Shown here piece by piece: positions 1 through 12,271 of a stretch of 64,000 nucleotides of DNA. Both the position numbers and the translations under genes were made by a program. The DNA is taken from positions 62,001 to 126,000 of the forward strand of contig JACAXG010000204.1 in assembly GCA_018881555.1 (NCBI GenBank), written 5' to 3'. The notes below the pieces were generated by a model, which worked only from the letters and a program-made list of their open reading frames with translations, did no database searches and was not told where the DNA came from. Each line of letters opens with the position of its first letter. Position 1 is the stretch's first letter. This stretch comes from Amblyornis subalaris. Lineage: Eukaryota; Chordata; Aves; Passeriformes; Ptilonorhynchidae.

Positions 1-3000
1 TTGTCACCTCCAGCTTCTCAGCCATAAATTGTTACCTCCCAACTGAGACTTGGTAACTGATCATATGAGCGCTCCTAATTGTTTCAGAGCAAGGTGAAAC
101 TTCAATAATGAATTAAACTATGGAATCAGCAACCATTAAATAGCGACATGTTGATTTTTTTTTTTTTCCCCCTCCAGTGTAAGGCATTTTATTTCCAAAA
201 TTAGAGGTTACATGTACAGGTAGAAACCCAACGGGAGCCAGGAGACTGCTAGTGAAAGACACAGGCAGCTGATCAGCAGTATCTTGCTTCTGTGTGAGGC
301 ACCTGTCTCTCACAAATGTGTCTTTCAAAAAGCCACGTCTCCCCAGTCTTCTGGCTTATTCTATGCCGTCTTTGGCACCTGCACAATCAGTTGTTGACCT
401 CTGTTTTTCAATGACGCTGGCTTGGCACTGAAATAAAGCCGGAGAGACGGTGAGGTACAACCGAGAGACAGTTTACAATGCAGCTTCTTACTGCCTGAAA
501 TGCTGCACGTGGAAAGTCTAAATCCTGGAGCTATATGGAGGGCTTGAGTTTGCATCACTTTTTCTAGCTGATCTAAGCAAATAAGGTGTTGCTACATACT
601 AGGATATTTGTTGTGTGGACATCTAGCACCTCAGAAATCAAGTTTACTCTTGGCGTTATATTGACCAGAACAATATAAATGTGCTATGAGTCAGCTTTGG
701 TATGAGAGTAGGGAACTATACACCTTTTGCCCCTAACAATTCCTGTGTGCACAATACTAATGCACCATTCGCTATTTCAGCTGTGTGGCAGGCTTTTGTA
801 TCTTATTTTTTGCTAATACTGGGATAGAGCATTCAAAGTCTGCTCCTGTTTTAAATTGTTGATGGATATTACAGCCCCCTCATAGTCATTTCCCCTATTC
901 AGCACAGAGAAATGTGCAGCTTTCACCACTGCATTGCTCTAAAGTCCTGTCATTTCTGATGAAAAATTACTTAAAATAATAACAACAAACCTGGATTCAT
1001 CAATGGGGAAATGAGTCTGCTTTAGAAATGAAGGTAGCAATCAGCTTGGAATTGGAGTGAATGCTTAAAAAGAAACCTGAGAGACACCTTCAGTTAGGGA
1101 AAGAGATGAAAGGAAAGAGAGTGACAGATAGCCCTGATGAGATGGTGTGCTCAGACAGTCTCTTCCAGGATCTTTCATGGTGCTAGCCTGGAGGCAGAGA
1201 AGAAGGACCTGACAGGAGGCAGCTGTATAGACTTTGCCTTCATTTGACACCAAGAGTATTACTGGGCAGATTTCTGAAGAAAATTTTGCTACTGTTCCAC
1301 CTTTTTCTTTCCTAAATATTCTACCTGAGCACGTGCTTCTCGATGAATGGTTTGAGATGATCCGTCTTGCAGGCTGGTGTTTGAAACAGGCTGCATTTTC
1401 CCAGCCAGCCACTTTCAGGATGTTTCAGGCCCATCCTGAAGGACCTATCTCTAACATTGTGATTATCTAGTCATTTTCTCTCCCACAATCCTCCTGGAAC
1501 TTTGACAAGAGTGCAAAGTGGTGTGAACTGTCAGGAGCAGAGGCAACACAAGAGCCCTCCATTAGAAACTTCCTGCCCACTTTACTCCAGACAGGCCACC
1601 TCAATATTCCTGTAGATTCTGCTAGTCACTTTTATCTGGATTCAGACAAATAATGCATGATTGCTAGCTTCCTAACAAGGGTGAAATATCCCAGGATCCC
1701 TTGCAATTTCCTGCATTTTACAAAGAAGCTTTCTCATGCAAGGAGGCAGAAATAAAGACACTGTTCTCTGATACTTCATGCAAAGGAGTGATAAAAGGTG
1801 AGAGGAATGGTTATTAGTGGGAATGAAAAAGGAACTATTTTTTATTTATTTATTTGATTTTTCATCTCCACTGTGGCTTTGCTGGAAAGATTGTTCCAAT
1901 TTGACCCTGTAGATGCTAGATCAAGTGTCCTATTCCATCTGCCTGCACTGGTTTCCCTTGATTGAATGGACTGGAGGTGAGAAACCTCTAATGTGGGCTG
2001 ATGAAAGTGGAGCTGGCACTCCACAGCAATGGGATAAAGCTGGCAGGTCTGATTTTTCAGACTTGTCCGAGAACATCATTCCTTTTTGTCTCATTTTTAA
2101 CCTTCAGTTTCCAAGACAGGGGAAAGGCAAGAAGGAAGGGGTGAAGATGCTTAAGGGCTGATTCTTAACAGTGATCTTCACAAGTATAAACTCTGTGGAG
2201 GTCAGGCATTACTGTCAGGCATTTTAAAATCAGAATTTGCTTTCTACACTGTTACATGCAGATAAAGAAATAGGAAAACTTTAAAAAATAATGTTAAAAG
2301 ATTCGTTCTCCCCCGCCCCTGGTGCTTTTGAAGGATACCACTCTGTGTCTCTCTAAAGGGACAGGAATTTACGATCATCTTTGTTTTCAGATCTCATTCA
2401 GGGAAGCTTGCTGCAAAAATTTTTGAACCTGCCTTTTATCAGTAGTAGCTTTTTGTCATCTTTCTTTATCATTTCTTAGTTAGTTGATGATTCTGCAAAA
2501 TTTAGGTCTTGCTTTTTTGTCACATTAACAAACAATCCTAAACTAGTAGCTGATCAATTGCCCTGTTGAGGGAGCTGTCCCCAGTTTTCTAGGACAAAGG
2601 CTCTAAGGAAGACATGAGTAAAATCCATCTGGAATGGAGTCAAGATGTTTGCAAAGTCTAGTTAATAATCATAGGGTAGGAGAAGCAAGATAATCACTGC
2701 CACGTGCTTTCTAAAAATTTGGTGTGAAAGAGGAGTGAATGAAAAAGGATGCCGAAAGAGTCCTGAATATTAAAACCAATGCTTCAGCCTTTGAACTCTA
2801 AGCTTTCCTGTTTTCTGGAGATCAGGATCATTTGAGGTAGAGGTGGATCCCAGATAGACTTGTGGCTTAATCTCAACCTCTGTAGATTTAAAGAATTATT
2901 TGGGAAACTTATACTGGTTCCCTAAAAACTTAATGGTTGGGGAGGGGTTAATTTCCAGAGAGAATACAACCACTTAATATTTAAATTGCATATTTTTTCT

Positions 3001-4469
3001 TCACTGACCACAGTGATAGCTCAGGATGGCCACACTCCAAGCTTTAGTATCTTAGTTAAATACCTGAAGTTACGTGGAAGGATCTCAGCCACTATGTCCC
3101 ACCAAATCACTCTTGAACCTGGATGGATTTTACCTTGATTGTGATTCAGAACCAAGGCCATTTCCAAGTCACAAATCTGTACAAACTGCATGGCAAAGCA
3201 CAGGGTGTAATTTCTGAGCTGAGCTGAGCAGCAGGATCTCCTGTGGTATCCACCAGTGAGGTGAGAATACCTTTTAGTCATGGGACAAATGCACTGGTGG
3301 TGAAGTAGAACAGCTTAGATAGGAAAGGTCGTGTTCTTCAAACCCAAACTAACGGCGAACAAACTCACCGCCTTAATGCATACCGATTAAAAGGAAATCA
3401 GGATGGGTAATTAACTCCTCTCTCAAGTGTTTGTACAATTCACTTTCCCTCTGCTACATTTCCTGAGCACTCCTGGTGCTAAGCTCTGAAGACGTTGAAT
3501 AACGACTTAGACCACTGAGTTAAAAGTTTATTTTCTTAAAAGATCTGTTCTCCCATTCAATCCATTTCACACATTGCCCTCCACCAAGCAGAACAATAAA
3601 ATGGACTATAATCATAAATCCGTGGGTGTTTTGAGGTAGCCCATTCATAGTTTCTCAGACTAACAATATGAGTCAGCCTGCAGCACCAGTGGAGATGTTA
3701 AATTTACATTGTTAAATTTTCACTCTTACCTCTATGGTTTCTCTGAATCCTCCATTCTCCATTTAATACAGCCTGCTAATCCCTTTCCTGTTTATTTTCC
3801 AAAAGCAGGCCTTCTGCCTCCTACACCATTCAGCATCCCGCCCACCTCCCCTCCCCCTCTGACTTTCCCAGAGCAAACAGCGCGTTCAGATCGAACCAGA
3901 TTGACAGGTGTGTGACAGATGGATGGACAGAAAACTGGATCGGTCCAAACTCCTTGGCACTTGAAAAATTGACAACACAACCAAAGCAGCGTAACGGGGA
4001 GAGATAGATTGGCAAATGGAATAAATGGTCCCTGGAAAGTTTGTGATTAATCTTTGCCCTGTCAAGTAATGGCCTGATAATGCAGGAATTTAATGGGAAT
4101 GACTTCTGCTAGTTTAGAGGCAACCATTAGTGTGGAGTAAAGCAGGAGATGGTAGTAGGCATTGTTCCTTCTCCTAGCCTTTGCAAATGAGAGGTGACTA
4201 TTAAAGCTGTACCATCTGCACCCAGCCCCACTCTCCAAATTGACCAGTCCACACCTTTCCAGTCTTCTGCTCATAAGGAGTGACACTCATGAGTTTGCAG
4301 CTCCCCTCCCGGAAATATTCAGTCTTCTTTGATCTGTTATATGCTTCTTCTCTCCAAGCTGCCTAATGAAGTTGGCACTAGAAGAGAGAGACTGTGTTAA
4401 CTAAAAGGTGCATACTTTTCAGAAAGCCGTGTGTTCTCAGTCTTGTCTTGAAAAAAGTGGGTTTTCCTA
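1..4469. other. Unique noncoding DNA, no gene recognised
   Basis: I see no coding gene, RNA gene or clear repeat here. The sequence is AT-leaning, with a poly(T) run at 155-166 and scattered stops in all frames. A 78-codon frame on the plus strand ending at 1470 has no recognisable domain and opens only with a TTG, so I leave it out. The part from about 3345 to 3455 has more CpG and homeodomain-type TAAT cores than its surroundings and is listed separately. Confidence 0.6.
3345..3455. promoter_or_regulatory. Possible conserved noncoding element
   Basis: This short block combines several CpG dinucleotides (ggcgaac, caccgcc, taccgatt) with a TAATTAA homeodomain core near 3410, in otherwise CpG-poor DNA. 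That mix is often seen in vertebrate developmental enhancers. No alignment was possible, so this is a weak compositional inference. It could equally be ordinary unique DNA. Confidence 0.15.
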
Positions 4470-4560
4470 CCTTTGTGCATCATTCAGCTCTGCCTCAGTT
4501 TCCCTACGTGTAGTAAGGCAGTTCTCCAGCAATAGGGCACTGTGGAGGATTCTGCTAGGC
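4470..4560 (+). repeat. MIR-like SINE relic (weak)
   Basis: The stretch ctgcctcagtttccctacgt at about 4491-4510 matches the conserved core of MIR/CORE-SINE elements, where a run of the form 'cctcagtttcctcatctgta' is typical. Only this core is recognisable and both flanks are unaligned by eye. MIRs are tRNA-derived SINEs that predate the bird-mammal split, so heavy decay is expected. A chance match cannot be excluded. Confidence 0.3.
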
Positions 4561-7320
4561 AAGACCAGAAGGAAAATTTCATGTCTAAACAAATGCTGGT
4601 GTTGTCTCAGATCTAAATTGTGGTTCACATGTTAGGGGTGTTGGTTTGCAGCATGCTAGCTTAAGGGTAGGTCTGATTAAGGTGAGAACACATCTACCCT
4701 TGCCTGCTGTTTATAAAAACAGTTGTAGTGTCTGGGAACATAACATAAGAGTAGGCAATAACTTTTCCACTGAAATTTATGTTGTAAAGACTTCCTGTTC
4801 TGAAGTCATTTGGATCAGTAGATACTTATCGGCCTGTGAATTTGTTTGGTTTGCCTTTTTGAACTTTTCTGAACTTTGTTGGTTGCCTCAGCATCTCCTG
4901 CAACAATTCTATACCACTTGAGGAGGAAAAAATAACTTTGACTTTCAACATGCTTGTCTGCTCACTTCATTAGCTTCAAGTATTCAGAGCAGGTGGTGGC
5001 ACTTTTGTCTTCAGCCCTTCAATTCCAGCCAGAGGCTTATTGCACAAGATGTCAAGAGGGCAGGGAAGGAGCTGCTGGGCAGAGGATCCCAAGAAAAAAG
5101 CAGGCATTGGTGGGGTGGTGTTTACTCCCCAAGAAGCCTGGTGCAGGCTGAGATACCCCAGGCCTAAATGATATGAATAACTGAGTCACCTTCACGTTGG
5201 CAAGGAGGGCACTGGCTGGGGAGTGAGAAGGGAGCCCAAGTGCTCAGTCACATCAGTGCAGCTGTAGCACTGGGGGAGGGAGGATGCAGGGGGGTGGAAG
5301 AAGCTCATTATGACTGATAAATAGAGGGCTCCTGTTGTCAGCAATGTCATTGCGTTCACCTTTTTTTTTTACAGTCCCCTCTTTCCAGCTGCGTAATTAA
5401 TTAATGGATTGGAAGTGCTTAGTTTCCAGTGATCTACAGGTTGACCTTGCACCTTCCCCTGCCTGTCTGTGATGGTTGTCAGTAGGTCCAGCTTCCCCCA
5501 AAGACACGTCCCTCTCTAACCACCTCTGCATCGGCCCCCATGGTAGGTTTAGTCATCCTGTACTTTCCTCCCCATGCTTATTTTCCTGGTGCTAGAAAAA
5601 AGAAAGGAACATCCTTCTTCTTTGCTGGCATTTTTATACTGACTTTGCACTAGGATAAATGTTGGCACGAGGTGCAGGTCCTCATGAGCCAAGGGGTAGA
5701 ATTAAGATCACAGGCATTTTAGTTCCTGGAAGGAGGGATGATCATATCATCGGATTTCAGACTGCTCAAAATAATGTGTGCAATCCAAACCAGATTTTCT
5801 GGTTCTTCTGCAGACAGTGGCGAGAAAGGTGCCTCTAGTCTCACACCCACTGCAGGTAACTGTCTCAGAATAGGATAAATCTCTTCCAAGAGAGATGCTT
5901 TTCCTTATTTAGGCTAGGACTATAGAGGTTAAAGTACATATTTTGTGTTCAAGGCAGCTAAAATTAGGTGAGAGGTGTTTCATCCTCATTATCTCTGCCT
6001 TGTACTTATAAATGAGATGAGTAGATCCATTTCTTCACCTCTCATTTATATCTTTAAGCATATGTGTAAAGTAAAGGCATAGAGTGTTACAGCAGTTTAC
6101 CAGAAAATTACAGTTGTTAATGGGGACTGAAGAACCTGTACCAACAGGGACTTCATGGCCTCAGCCCATAACGGAACTCTCACTTTTTGCAGAGTGCGAA
6201 TAAAATATCATGAACTTTACGATCAACACCATGAATGAAAGTCTGGGTAAATACACTTGGTGACCTCACTGGCAAATCTGCCCGACAATTTCTCAAAACA
6301 GACTTAGGCTATTGATCAAGTTGGCTGGAAGGGATCTTTTCACCTCAGGGTCTCTGCACTACATTTGACTTAGGGCAGTCAGGAGCAAAAGTGGCTGTTA
6401 TCAAATGATAAGAGCAAGCTGAAGGTCTCAACCTAGTCTCTAGAGAAATAAGTCCAGGGTATGGAGATCTCAATCAATTTAAGTTATACTAGGGATGACT
6501 GACTAGGTTCACATCACAAAACCAGTCTTCACTTAGTTTTAGGACTGAATGCAAAAGAACACAGTTATTTAATCTTCCAGTCTGACATAAGATCAGAAGG
6601 TCTGAAAGACTGTTAGAGAATCTGCCAGTCTTTTGCTTCATTGTTTCAGTTTTTCTGTAAAAACAATTTTTTTTAAAGTAAACATTTCCCAGCATTGACA
6701 GTCTAAAATATTCAGCTACCTTAATAAAGTATAATAACTAATTCAAGACTCTGTTCCCTAGCCTCACCTTCTCCAAGAAGAAATACACCATGCACAGGAG
6801 CAGGATTACCTAAGCAAGTTGCAGGAATGTGCCTAGAAGTACTGGGTCAACCACTTTATTGCTCTAGTGTGCAGCTCTCATGATTACTCATAGGCTTTGT
6901 CATATATTTATTCACCTAAGCAAAACCCCATCTTTCCTAAGAGCTTTACTGACTCAGACCAAAACTCCGTCTTGTCCAGCAGCTTCTTCTCCAACACTCA
7001 CTGTGAGTAAGTGCTCAAATAAAGGTGTAAGAGAAAGGGAACAATATTTTCTTTATATTGTTGAGTGTCAGCACTCTTGCAGCAAATTCAGGCTCAGGCA
7101 TTTTCCGAGGTGAGCTCTTTGCAATTAGGAGCATTGGGTAGATTTTTCTTTCTTAACTTCTCCATAGCTTTTGGATTTATGCAGGTGTTTCATACCCATA
7201 TCTAGAAGCAAGGGGGATTCATAAGTTAAGTACTATATAAAGAATCAACTCCCTTTTTATACCTTGAGCCTACTACATGCTAATTATGCTACAATCAAAT
7301 TTCAGGTACTAATTTTTTAA
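4561..7320. other. Unique noncoding DNA
   Basis: No gene or recognisable mobile element is seen. There is a poly(T) run near 5361-5370, followed by a homeodomain-type AT palindrome (taattaattaatgg) around 5395-5407. Several frames of 60-90 codons occur but none shows a domain, a codon pattern or paired splice sites that would support an exon. Confidence 0.55.
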
Positions 7321-7431
7321 GGAAGGTCTTCTCTCTCCCTCTGCTTCTCCCTCTCGCCTTTCTTCTCATCCTTAGAGATGTGACCTTCCCCTTCCCTTCC
7401 CTTCCCTTCCCTTCCCTTCCCTTCCCTTCCC
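7320..7431. repeat. Polypyrimidine tract ending in a (TTCCC)n array
   Basis: About 60 bases of mixed C/T-rich sequence lead into roughly nine tandem copies of the pentamer CCCTT/TTCCC at 7384-7431. The two overlapping minus-strand frames here (with repeated GREGK or GKGRE units) are products of the pentamer, not genes. Homopurine-homopyrimidine mirror repeats of this kind can form triplex DNA and are length-polymorphic. Confidence 0.9.
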
Positions 7432-7679
7432 AACCAAACTCAGAAGAAAACCAGGCCACAGAAGACACAAATCCATCCACAGGAGAAAACAATCAGAACT
7501 CCAAGGCCAGTTTCTGAGACCAACGTGATGGTGCTGCCTTCTTTGCAGCCCGCATTTATGGAGCAAATATGGGATTTGGGGCGAAAGCATCTGGCAGTGG
7601 GTTCTCTTATACCCACTCCATTCTCTCTCTCTGCCTGTTCTCAGTATCTGAGTTAGGTGCTGTTTGTATTTCCCCTCTT
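7432..7679. other. Noncoding spacer
   Basis: Unique DNA between the pentamer array and the conserved-looking block. I see nothing specific in it. Confidence 0.5.
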
Positions 7680-7905
7680 CAAACGTGCATCAGCATTTCA
7701 AATGAAACTTTGGACCACCGCCGTGGCAGCCTTTGAAAAGGATACAGCACGAGATTCCTCTGTCTCCTCTCCTCCGCTGGAGAGCAAAGGCAAACCAGAA
7801 GAGGGATATTAATGTGCAAATTAGCGCAACCTGACTGGCTCCAGATTGCTACTTAGAATTTGCATATTAATAAATGTTTTTGTGACAGCATTTAGCAGAT
7901 CAAGA
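7680..7905. promoter_or_regulatory. Candidate enhancer-like block with POU octamer
   Basis: This block carries an exact octamer ATTTGCAT at 7858-7865, a nearby gtgcaaattag variant at 7814-7824, paired ATTAAT cores and a CpG-containing run (caccgccgtgg) near 7716. Density of such cores without any repeat match or open frame suggests a conserved noncoding element. POU-domain factors (OCT/BRN families) bind the octamer. This is inference from motif content alone. Confidence 0.3.
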
Positions 7906-8039
7906 AGGGCAGAGATTAAAAAAAAGTCAACAAGATTTTTAAGCTTTTCCTTTATATTCCCTCCTCCTCACACTTCCAGCCTCCCGTATATATCTATATC
8001 TCCTTATACCATATCCGTATGTGCTTAGGTTGCACATCT

Positions 8040-8345
8040 ATGGGTCAATGCATGTAAATCTGCCCAGCTCTTGACAGATGTGAGATTTGCAGAACTGCCC
8101 TGCGTGAAGTTAGAGAAGCAGTTCCGTGCTGGAAGGAGTGCGGGCAGCTTTGCCCGTGTGTGTGTTTGAATGAGTGTGTTTCATACACACGCACACGGAG
8201 TTAGAAAGATAGATGTAGGAACTGGACAGTCTCCCTCCCCCACCCCCCTTTCAAATCTTTTTCCAACAGGCGCTTTTATCCCATTCAGCTGAATAAATTG
8301 GGACTCTTGAAACTGTGATCTTGACAGATGTGAGCTTTTTTTCTG
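8040..8345. promoter_or_regulatory. Candidate regulatory block with duplicated MEIS/E-box site
   Basis: The 16-mer tcttgacagatgtgag occurs exactly twice, at 8069-8084 and 8319-8334. Each copy contains TGACAG, the core bound by MEIS/TGIF homeodomain proteins, overlapped by the E-box CAGATG. Between them is a GT/CA-rich stretch (8155-8200) with both tgtgtgtg and acacac arms. Two identical composite sites 250 bases apart are hard to explain by chance, but binding is untested. Confidence 0.3.
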
Positions 8346-9344
8346 AGCTGCATTGGAAAAAGATAGATAGTGAAAACCTCCAGGGCATTTGGGCTTAGTG
8401 GAGCCAGTGAAAAGGGTTATTTCCAAGCGTGCTGAATAATGCATCCCTCTGAATTCCTTAGTTCTCTCTTTCTGTCCTCCTTTCTGTCTTTCGCTCTCTC
8501 TTCCTCTAAATGCTTTGTGGATGAAGTGTTGAATGCCCTCCCAGAGTTCTTCCACCACCACAGGAAAGTTGCGATCAAAATCTCACCGAGCAATGGGCTT
8601 TTAAAGTGTCTCATGCAAGTAGTCTGGTGGTCAGAAAAAGAGGGGGAGGAAATGAACAAATAAATAAACAGAGCAAGTTACACACACATAACTGGTGCAT
8701 TAAAGATATACTTCCCCATTTCAGTTAATTAGTTGTCACATCAGTCTTAAGCAGAGGAACAGGCTGATAGCCAGACGATTTTTTTTCAGAAATCTCTGTG
8801 TCAAGAACATATGTTCAAAGAGACTCTCACTCCTATTAGATTTGTCTTCCTGGATTATTTTTGTTTATCTATGACATGCTTATCAAAACAAGAAACAACT
8901 TGAAATTATCTCATTGTCAACTGTCTCCTTTGTTCTCCTCAACTTTCTTTATCTTTTCCCAGTTGGAGCTTGAATTTTGTGCTTGTTGGTCAAGGCAGGA
9001 TCACAGTTTGGAGTGAGGAGAAACCCACTTTCAGACTGAGCTGAATCAAAATGTAAAATATTTGTATGAAACAAAGAGAAAGATGTAATCTCTTTCAGGG
9101 TAAATGTGAAATGCTTTGCTCTTGCCTTGCTTCATACAAAGCAGATGTTGGAAAGTTATGTAATAATTATTTGGGTTGGTTTTTTCTTAATTGCCCCCAT
9201 TTTTGGCCCTTTTTTTTTTTTTTTAACAAAGGCATTTTGAAAAGAAAAGCCCAATTTCCAAGCACAAAGGTTTTGTTTTTTCCTTTGGCATTTCCACCAT
9301 GAAGCACTTTGTCTCTGACTGCATTGAAATGCAGTGTTTTGACA
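8346..9344. other. Noncoding DNA, nothing recognised
   Basis: Pyrimidine-rich sequence at about 8460-8510 and a poly(T) run near 9210-9224 are the only notable points. Overlapping frames on both strands at 8181-8663 have no domain and mutually exclusive frames, so they are not taken as genes. Confidence 0.5.
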
Positions 9345-9455
9345 TTTTGCTGTGTGGATGTCGGGCTAAGTGTCTTGCCTGAAACCACAGAGGGAATTAA
9401 GACCGCATCTCTCGAGCCTTCGGTTAGCCCTTAACCACTGGACCGTCTTTCCTCC
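9345..9455 (-). repeat. MIR-like SINE relic, minus strand
   Basis: Read on the plus strand, the blocks 'taagtgtcttgcctgaaacc' at about 9368, 'ggaattaagaccgcatct' and 'cccttaaccactggaccgtc' at about 9429 follow in order the reverse complement of the MIR consensus: the ttgcccaaggtcac block, the gggattcgaaccc block and the terminal ccactagaccac block. Keeping order and spacing across about 90 bases makes this better supported than single-core matches. It is old and diverged. Confidence 0.55.
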
Positions 9456-11989
9456 TAGCAACCCTCAGGAATTTTCGAGCAAAGTGAGCCCATGGACAAC
9501 CACATGGAGAGGGACACGTCCCTTTATCAGAGGCTCATGAGCAGAGATGACCCCAAGCGATTTGTGGAGAGGAGAGGGGTAGGCACGTACCCCCCATGCT
9601 GGATTTGGCATCATCTGTCTTTTTGCCATGCCTCCACTACAAAAACAAAGATTTAAGAGAAGCACAACAGTGGCACACACACCCTTGGGCCACACATCAG
9701 TGAGTTTGCTGGCGAGAGCAAAGCTGCCGTGTCTCTGCAATGTTTTTGTCGGGATTATCTGACTCCCAGTCAAGGTGCAAACAAACCTGAGGTCTTCTGT
9801 CAATAGCAGTGTGTGAGCTGAGAATCAAAATGTCTTCTGAAAGAAAGTTTGGGAGTTCTTCCAGAAAAAAAAAAAAAAAAAAAAAAACAAAAAGAAAACG
9901 TGTCGGGAAGGAATCTAGGTTTCTATACCAACAGTTAGAAAGTCACCAGGAGAGCCATGGTGAAGTGAAGACAATGTGAGAGTATCTCCCGATGTGTCTT
10001 TTCTAGTGTTTTCTTTGGCTTGGCTTTTAACATCTCAGGTAGCCTTCACTGCTTCCCTGAGGAGCCTACTGCTTCAATTCATTTCCATGAGTCTTCCTGA
10101 AAGTATTCAGCCTGCATTTTCCCCTTTTGTGATGTCACACCATCACTCCTTGCAATAAACCATAATCATCGGCGTCAACTACTTCAGAGCATCCTGGTTC
10201 TGGTTCTGGATGGCATTTGTGTGGTTGTGTTCAATCATCCCAGTGCTGCTCTCCTCCAGCCCAGCATCCTTCTCCACTGATCCGAAAACCAGTTACATGC
10301 ACGCAGCTCCTGAGAGATGAGAAAATTGGACACCACACATCCAATACTAAGACTATGACACAACTGCAGGTTCAGATGACAGCCAATGACAGCCCTGATT
10401 TCATTGATCCTAAGTCCATTTATTCGACCAAAACAGAATTCACGTATTAAACTTACCACCTTATCCCCTTTTTATTCCCTGTTTCTTGCTTCATCCCAGT
10501 TTCTGCCTCCCTTTCTAGTTTTTCCTCTTTCCACAGTGTCCTGGAGCATTTTGTTGCAGCTGCCCTTTATCAACCCATCACCTACAGCAGCCCACAATAA
10601 ACATTTACCACAAAATCTTCAGAGTAAAGTCCTTGCTCTCAACACAGGCTTCTCCCTTGGGTGGGCGAGGTAGAAAAGAGAGGGCACAAAACATTTCTGA
10701 CAGACATCAGTTATGTTGCTTTATTTATGGTTGGAAGGCAGTTAAGGGCTGACAATGAAAATAACATCTTTGTGCAGCAGAAGGAATGGGGCCTGGTTTC
10801 CCATGCTATCCAATCTCCCTCCTTTCTTCTCATCACATCCTTTTTGTAGACTCTCCTGTGTCTAATATAAAGAGGTGAGCATACTTCAGTTTTCTCGCAA
10901 AAGAGGTTTACAAAGTTTTCCTTCACTCAGCTGTCTAGTCTCATAAACATCTATGGAAAGTAATGTCTTTTTTTGGTCTAGAAGAATTTTCTTTCTCTCA
11001 CTCTGTCAAATTTGGTTAAAATTGCTCAGCTGCTATAAGAAATATTGGCAGAGAAAGAATGGGACAGGGAGATAGGTAATAAACCTAGCATGGCTCTGTA
11101 AATCCTGTTTGCTTAGGAAAACTGGGTAAAAGAGGATGTTTGTGATTCAGCCTGGTCCTGTGGAGGGCTTCTTCTCTGCATCTGCTTATCCCATGTGTGG
11201 AGGACACTTTCCTTGGAAGTGATCATGGTAACTGGGTGTTCTGGACAGGTTCATTCTGTCTGGATGTGCTGAGGGCAGCTGTACAAAGTATTGTTGCCTT
11301 TGCCTTCAGGTCCTTTCTTAAAGTCATAACATTTCAGATGTTCTGGAATGTATGCCTCTGTGTCCTGAAACATACAGTATTTCAGCATGTCCTGAAAAGC
11401 GGCAGGAGCTTTATTCTCCCACTTTTCCAACTTCACTTCCCCCTCTTTCCGTCTTCTTCCTTCCCCAGTCGGCCTCTTTCTCGCCTCTCTCTGGTGTTCG
11501 TCAATAAATATTCAATTAATGCTTTCCTATGATATGGATCTATGGGTGCCAGATAAGAACATCTTCACAGGATGAATGGTGCTGCTAAGTCTGGCGGCTA
11601 ATTCTATGCAGATGCAGAAAGCCTGCTGGAAGTGACTTTACAAAATGGAGTGCTCAAGCATCCCTGTTTTATTTTTTAATGCAGATGAGAATTTAAAAGC
11701 CTGTGTTTTCTACAATTAATTTTATGTACTATTCTTTTCAATTATTTATGTTCCCTGGATGATAAATGGGCTGGCGGAGAGGAAAAGGAGACTCAAGGTA
11801 GTGGGAATCTGTAGAAAGAATCCTTTTTCCTCATTAGTTATTTATTTATTTTAGTCTGGAGCAGGAGCCCAGATGATAATTAAGAGAGTGTGGGCCCTAG
11901 ATCAACAGGTGATAGGAGATCAGTTTATCACCTAGTAAGGCTCAGAGGAAAAAGACAAAAACAGAGGATGAAGGTTTAGTCATAATTTT
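9456..11989. other. Noncoding DNA with short low-complexity tracts
   Basis: Contains a poly(A) run (listed separately) and a pyrimidine-rich stretch at about 11415-11495. No gene is supported. Frames of 95-112 codons at 9465-9803, 10386-10673 and 11197-11532 lack domains and are leucine/serine/phenylalanine-rich, as expected from translated pyrimidine-rich noncoding DNA. Confidence 0.5.
9866..9887 (+). repeat. Poly(A) run
   Basis: A 22-base adenine tract followed by acaaaaagaaaac. No retrogene body or target-site duplication could be recognised upstream, so I call it a simple homopolymer and not the tail of a processed pseudogene. Confidence 0.85.
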
Positions 11990-12065
11990 GCCACAGATTT
12001 ATTGAACGCACTTTGTCAAATCCCTTAACTTCCCCACTTGTGAGTAGGAGGAGATAGTTGCTTTT
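11990..12065 (+). repeat. MIR-like SINE relic (moderate)
   Basis: The run cactttgtcaaatcccttaa (12010-12029) followed by cttccccacttgtgagta and aggaggagatagtt parallels the MIR core order 'gggcaagtcacttaacctc - cagtttcctcatctgta - ggggataat'. A preceding ttttgccac fits the 'ctgccactt' block. Diverged but with the right order of three blocks. Confidence 0.4.
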
Positions 12066-12271
12066 TGCAAAATAGCAGTGGATAGCACAAATAAGCACAA
12101 ATTCTGTAGCTGATGTAAAAACAAAACTTCACGGATTCAGCTAGACTTTTCTTTCATATATCAGTGTTGATCCTGGCAGAGGTGAAAGCTGCATTAATTA
12201 GAGTCATGTTCATCCAAAGCCAGAAAAGTAACCCAGAGTACCTTTTGTTGTTGCAGGTAGAAGTTTTGCAG

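Noticed and set aside
1234..1470. Plus-strand 78-codon frame with mixed composition
   Set aside because: It begins at TTG, has no domain, and no splice pair or promoter supports it.
7295..7590. Minus-strand frames with GREGK/GKGRE repeats
   Set aside because: They are translations of the CCCTT pentamer array.
9866..9887. Poly(A) run as the tail of a processed pseudogene
   Set aside because: No retrogene body or target-site duplication is recognisable. The same applies to 13991-14011.
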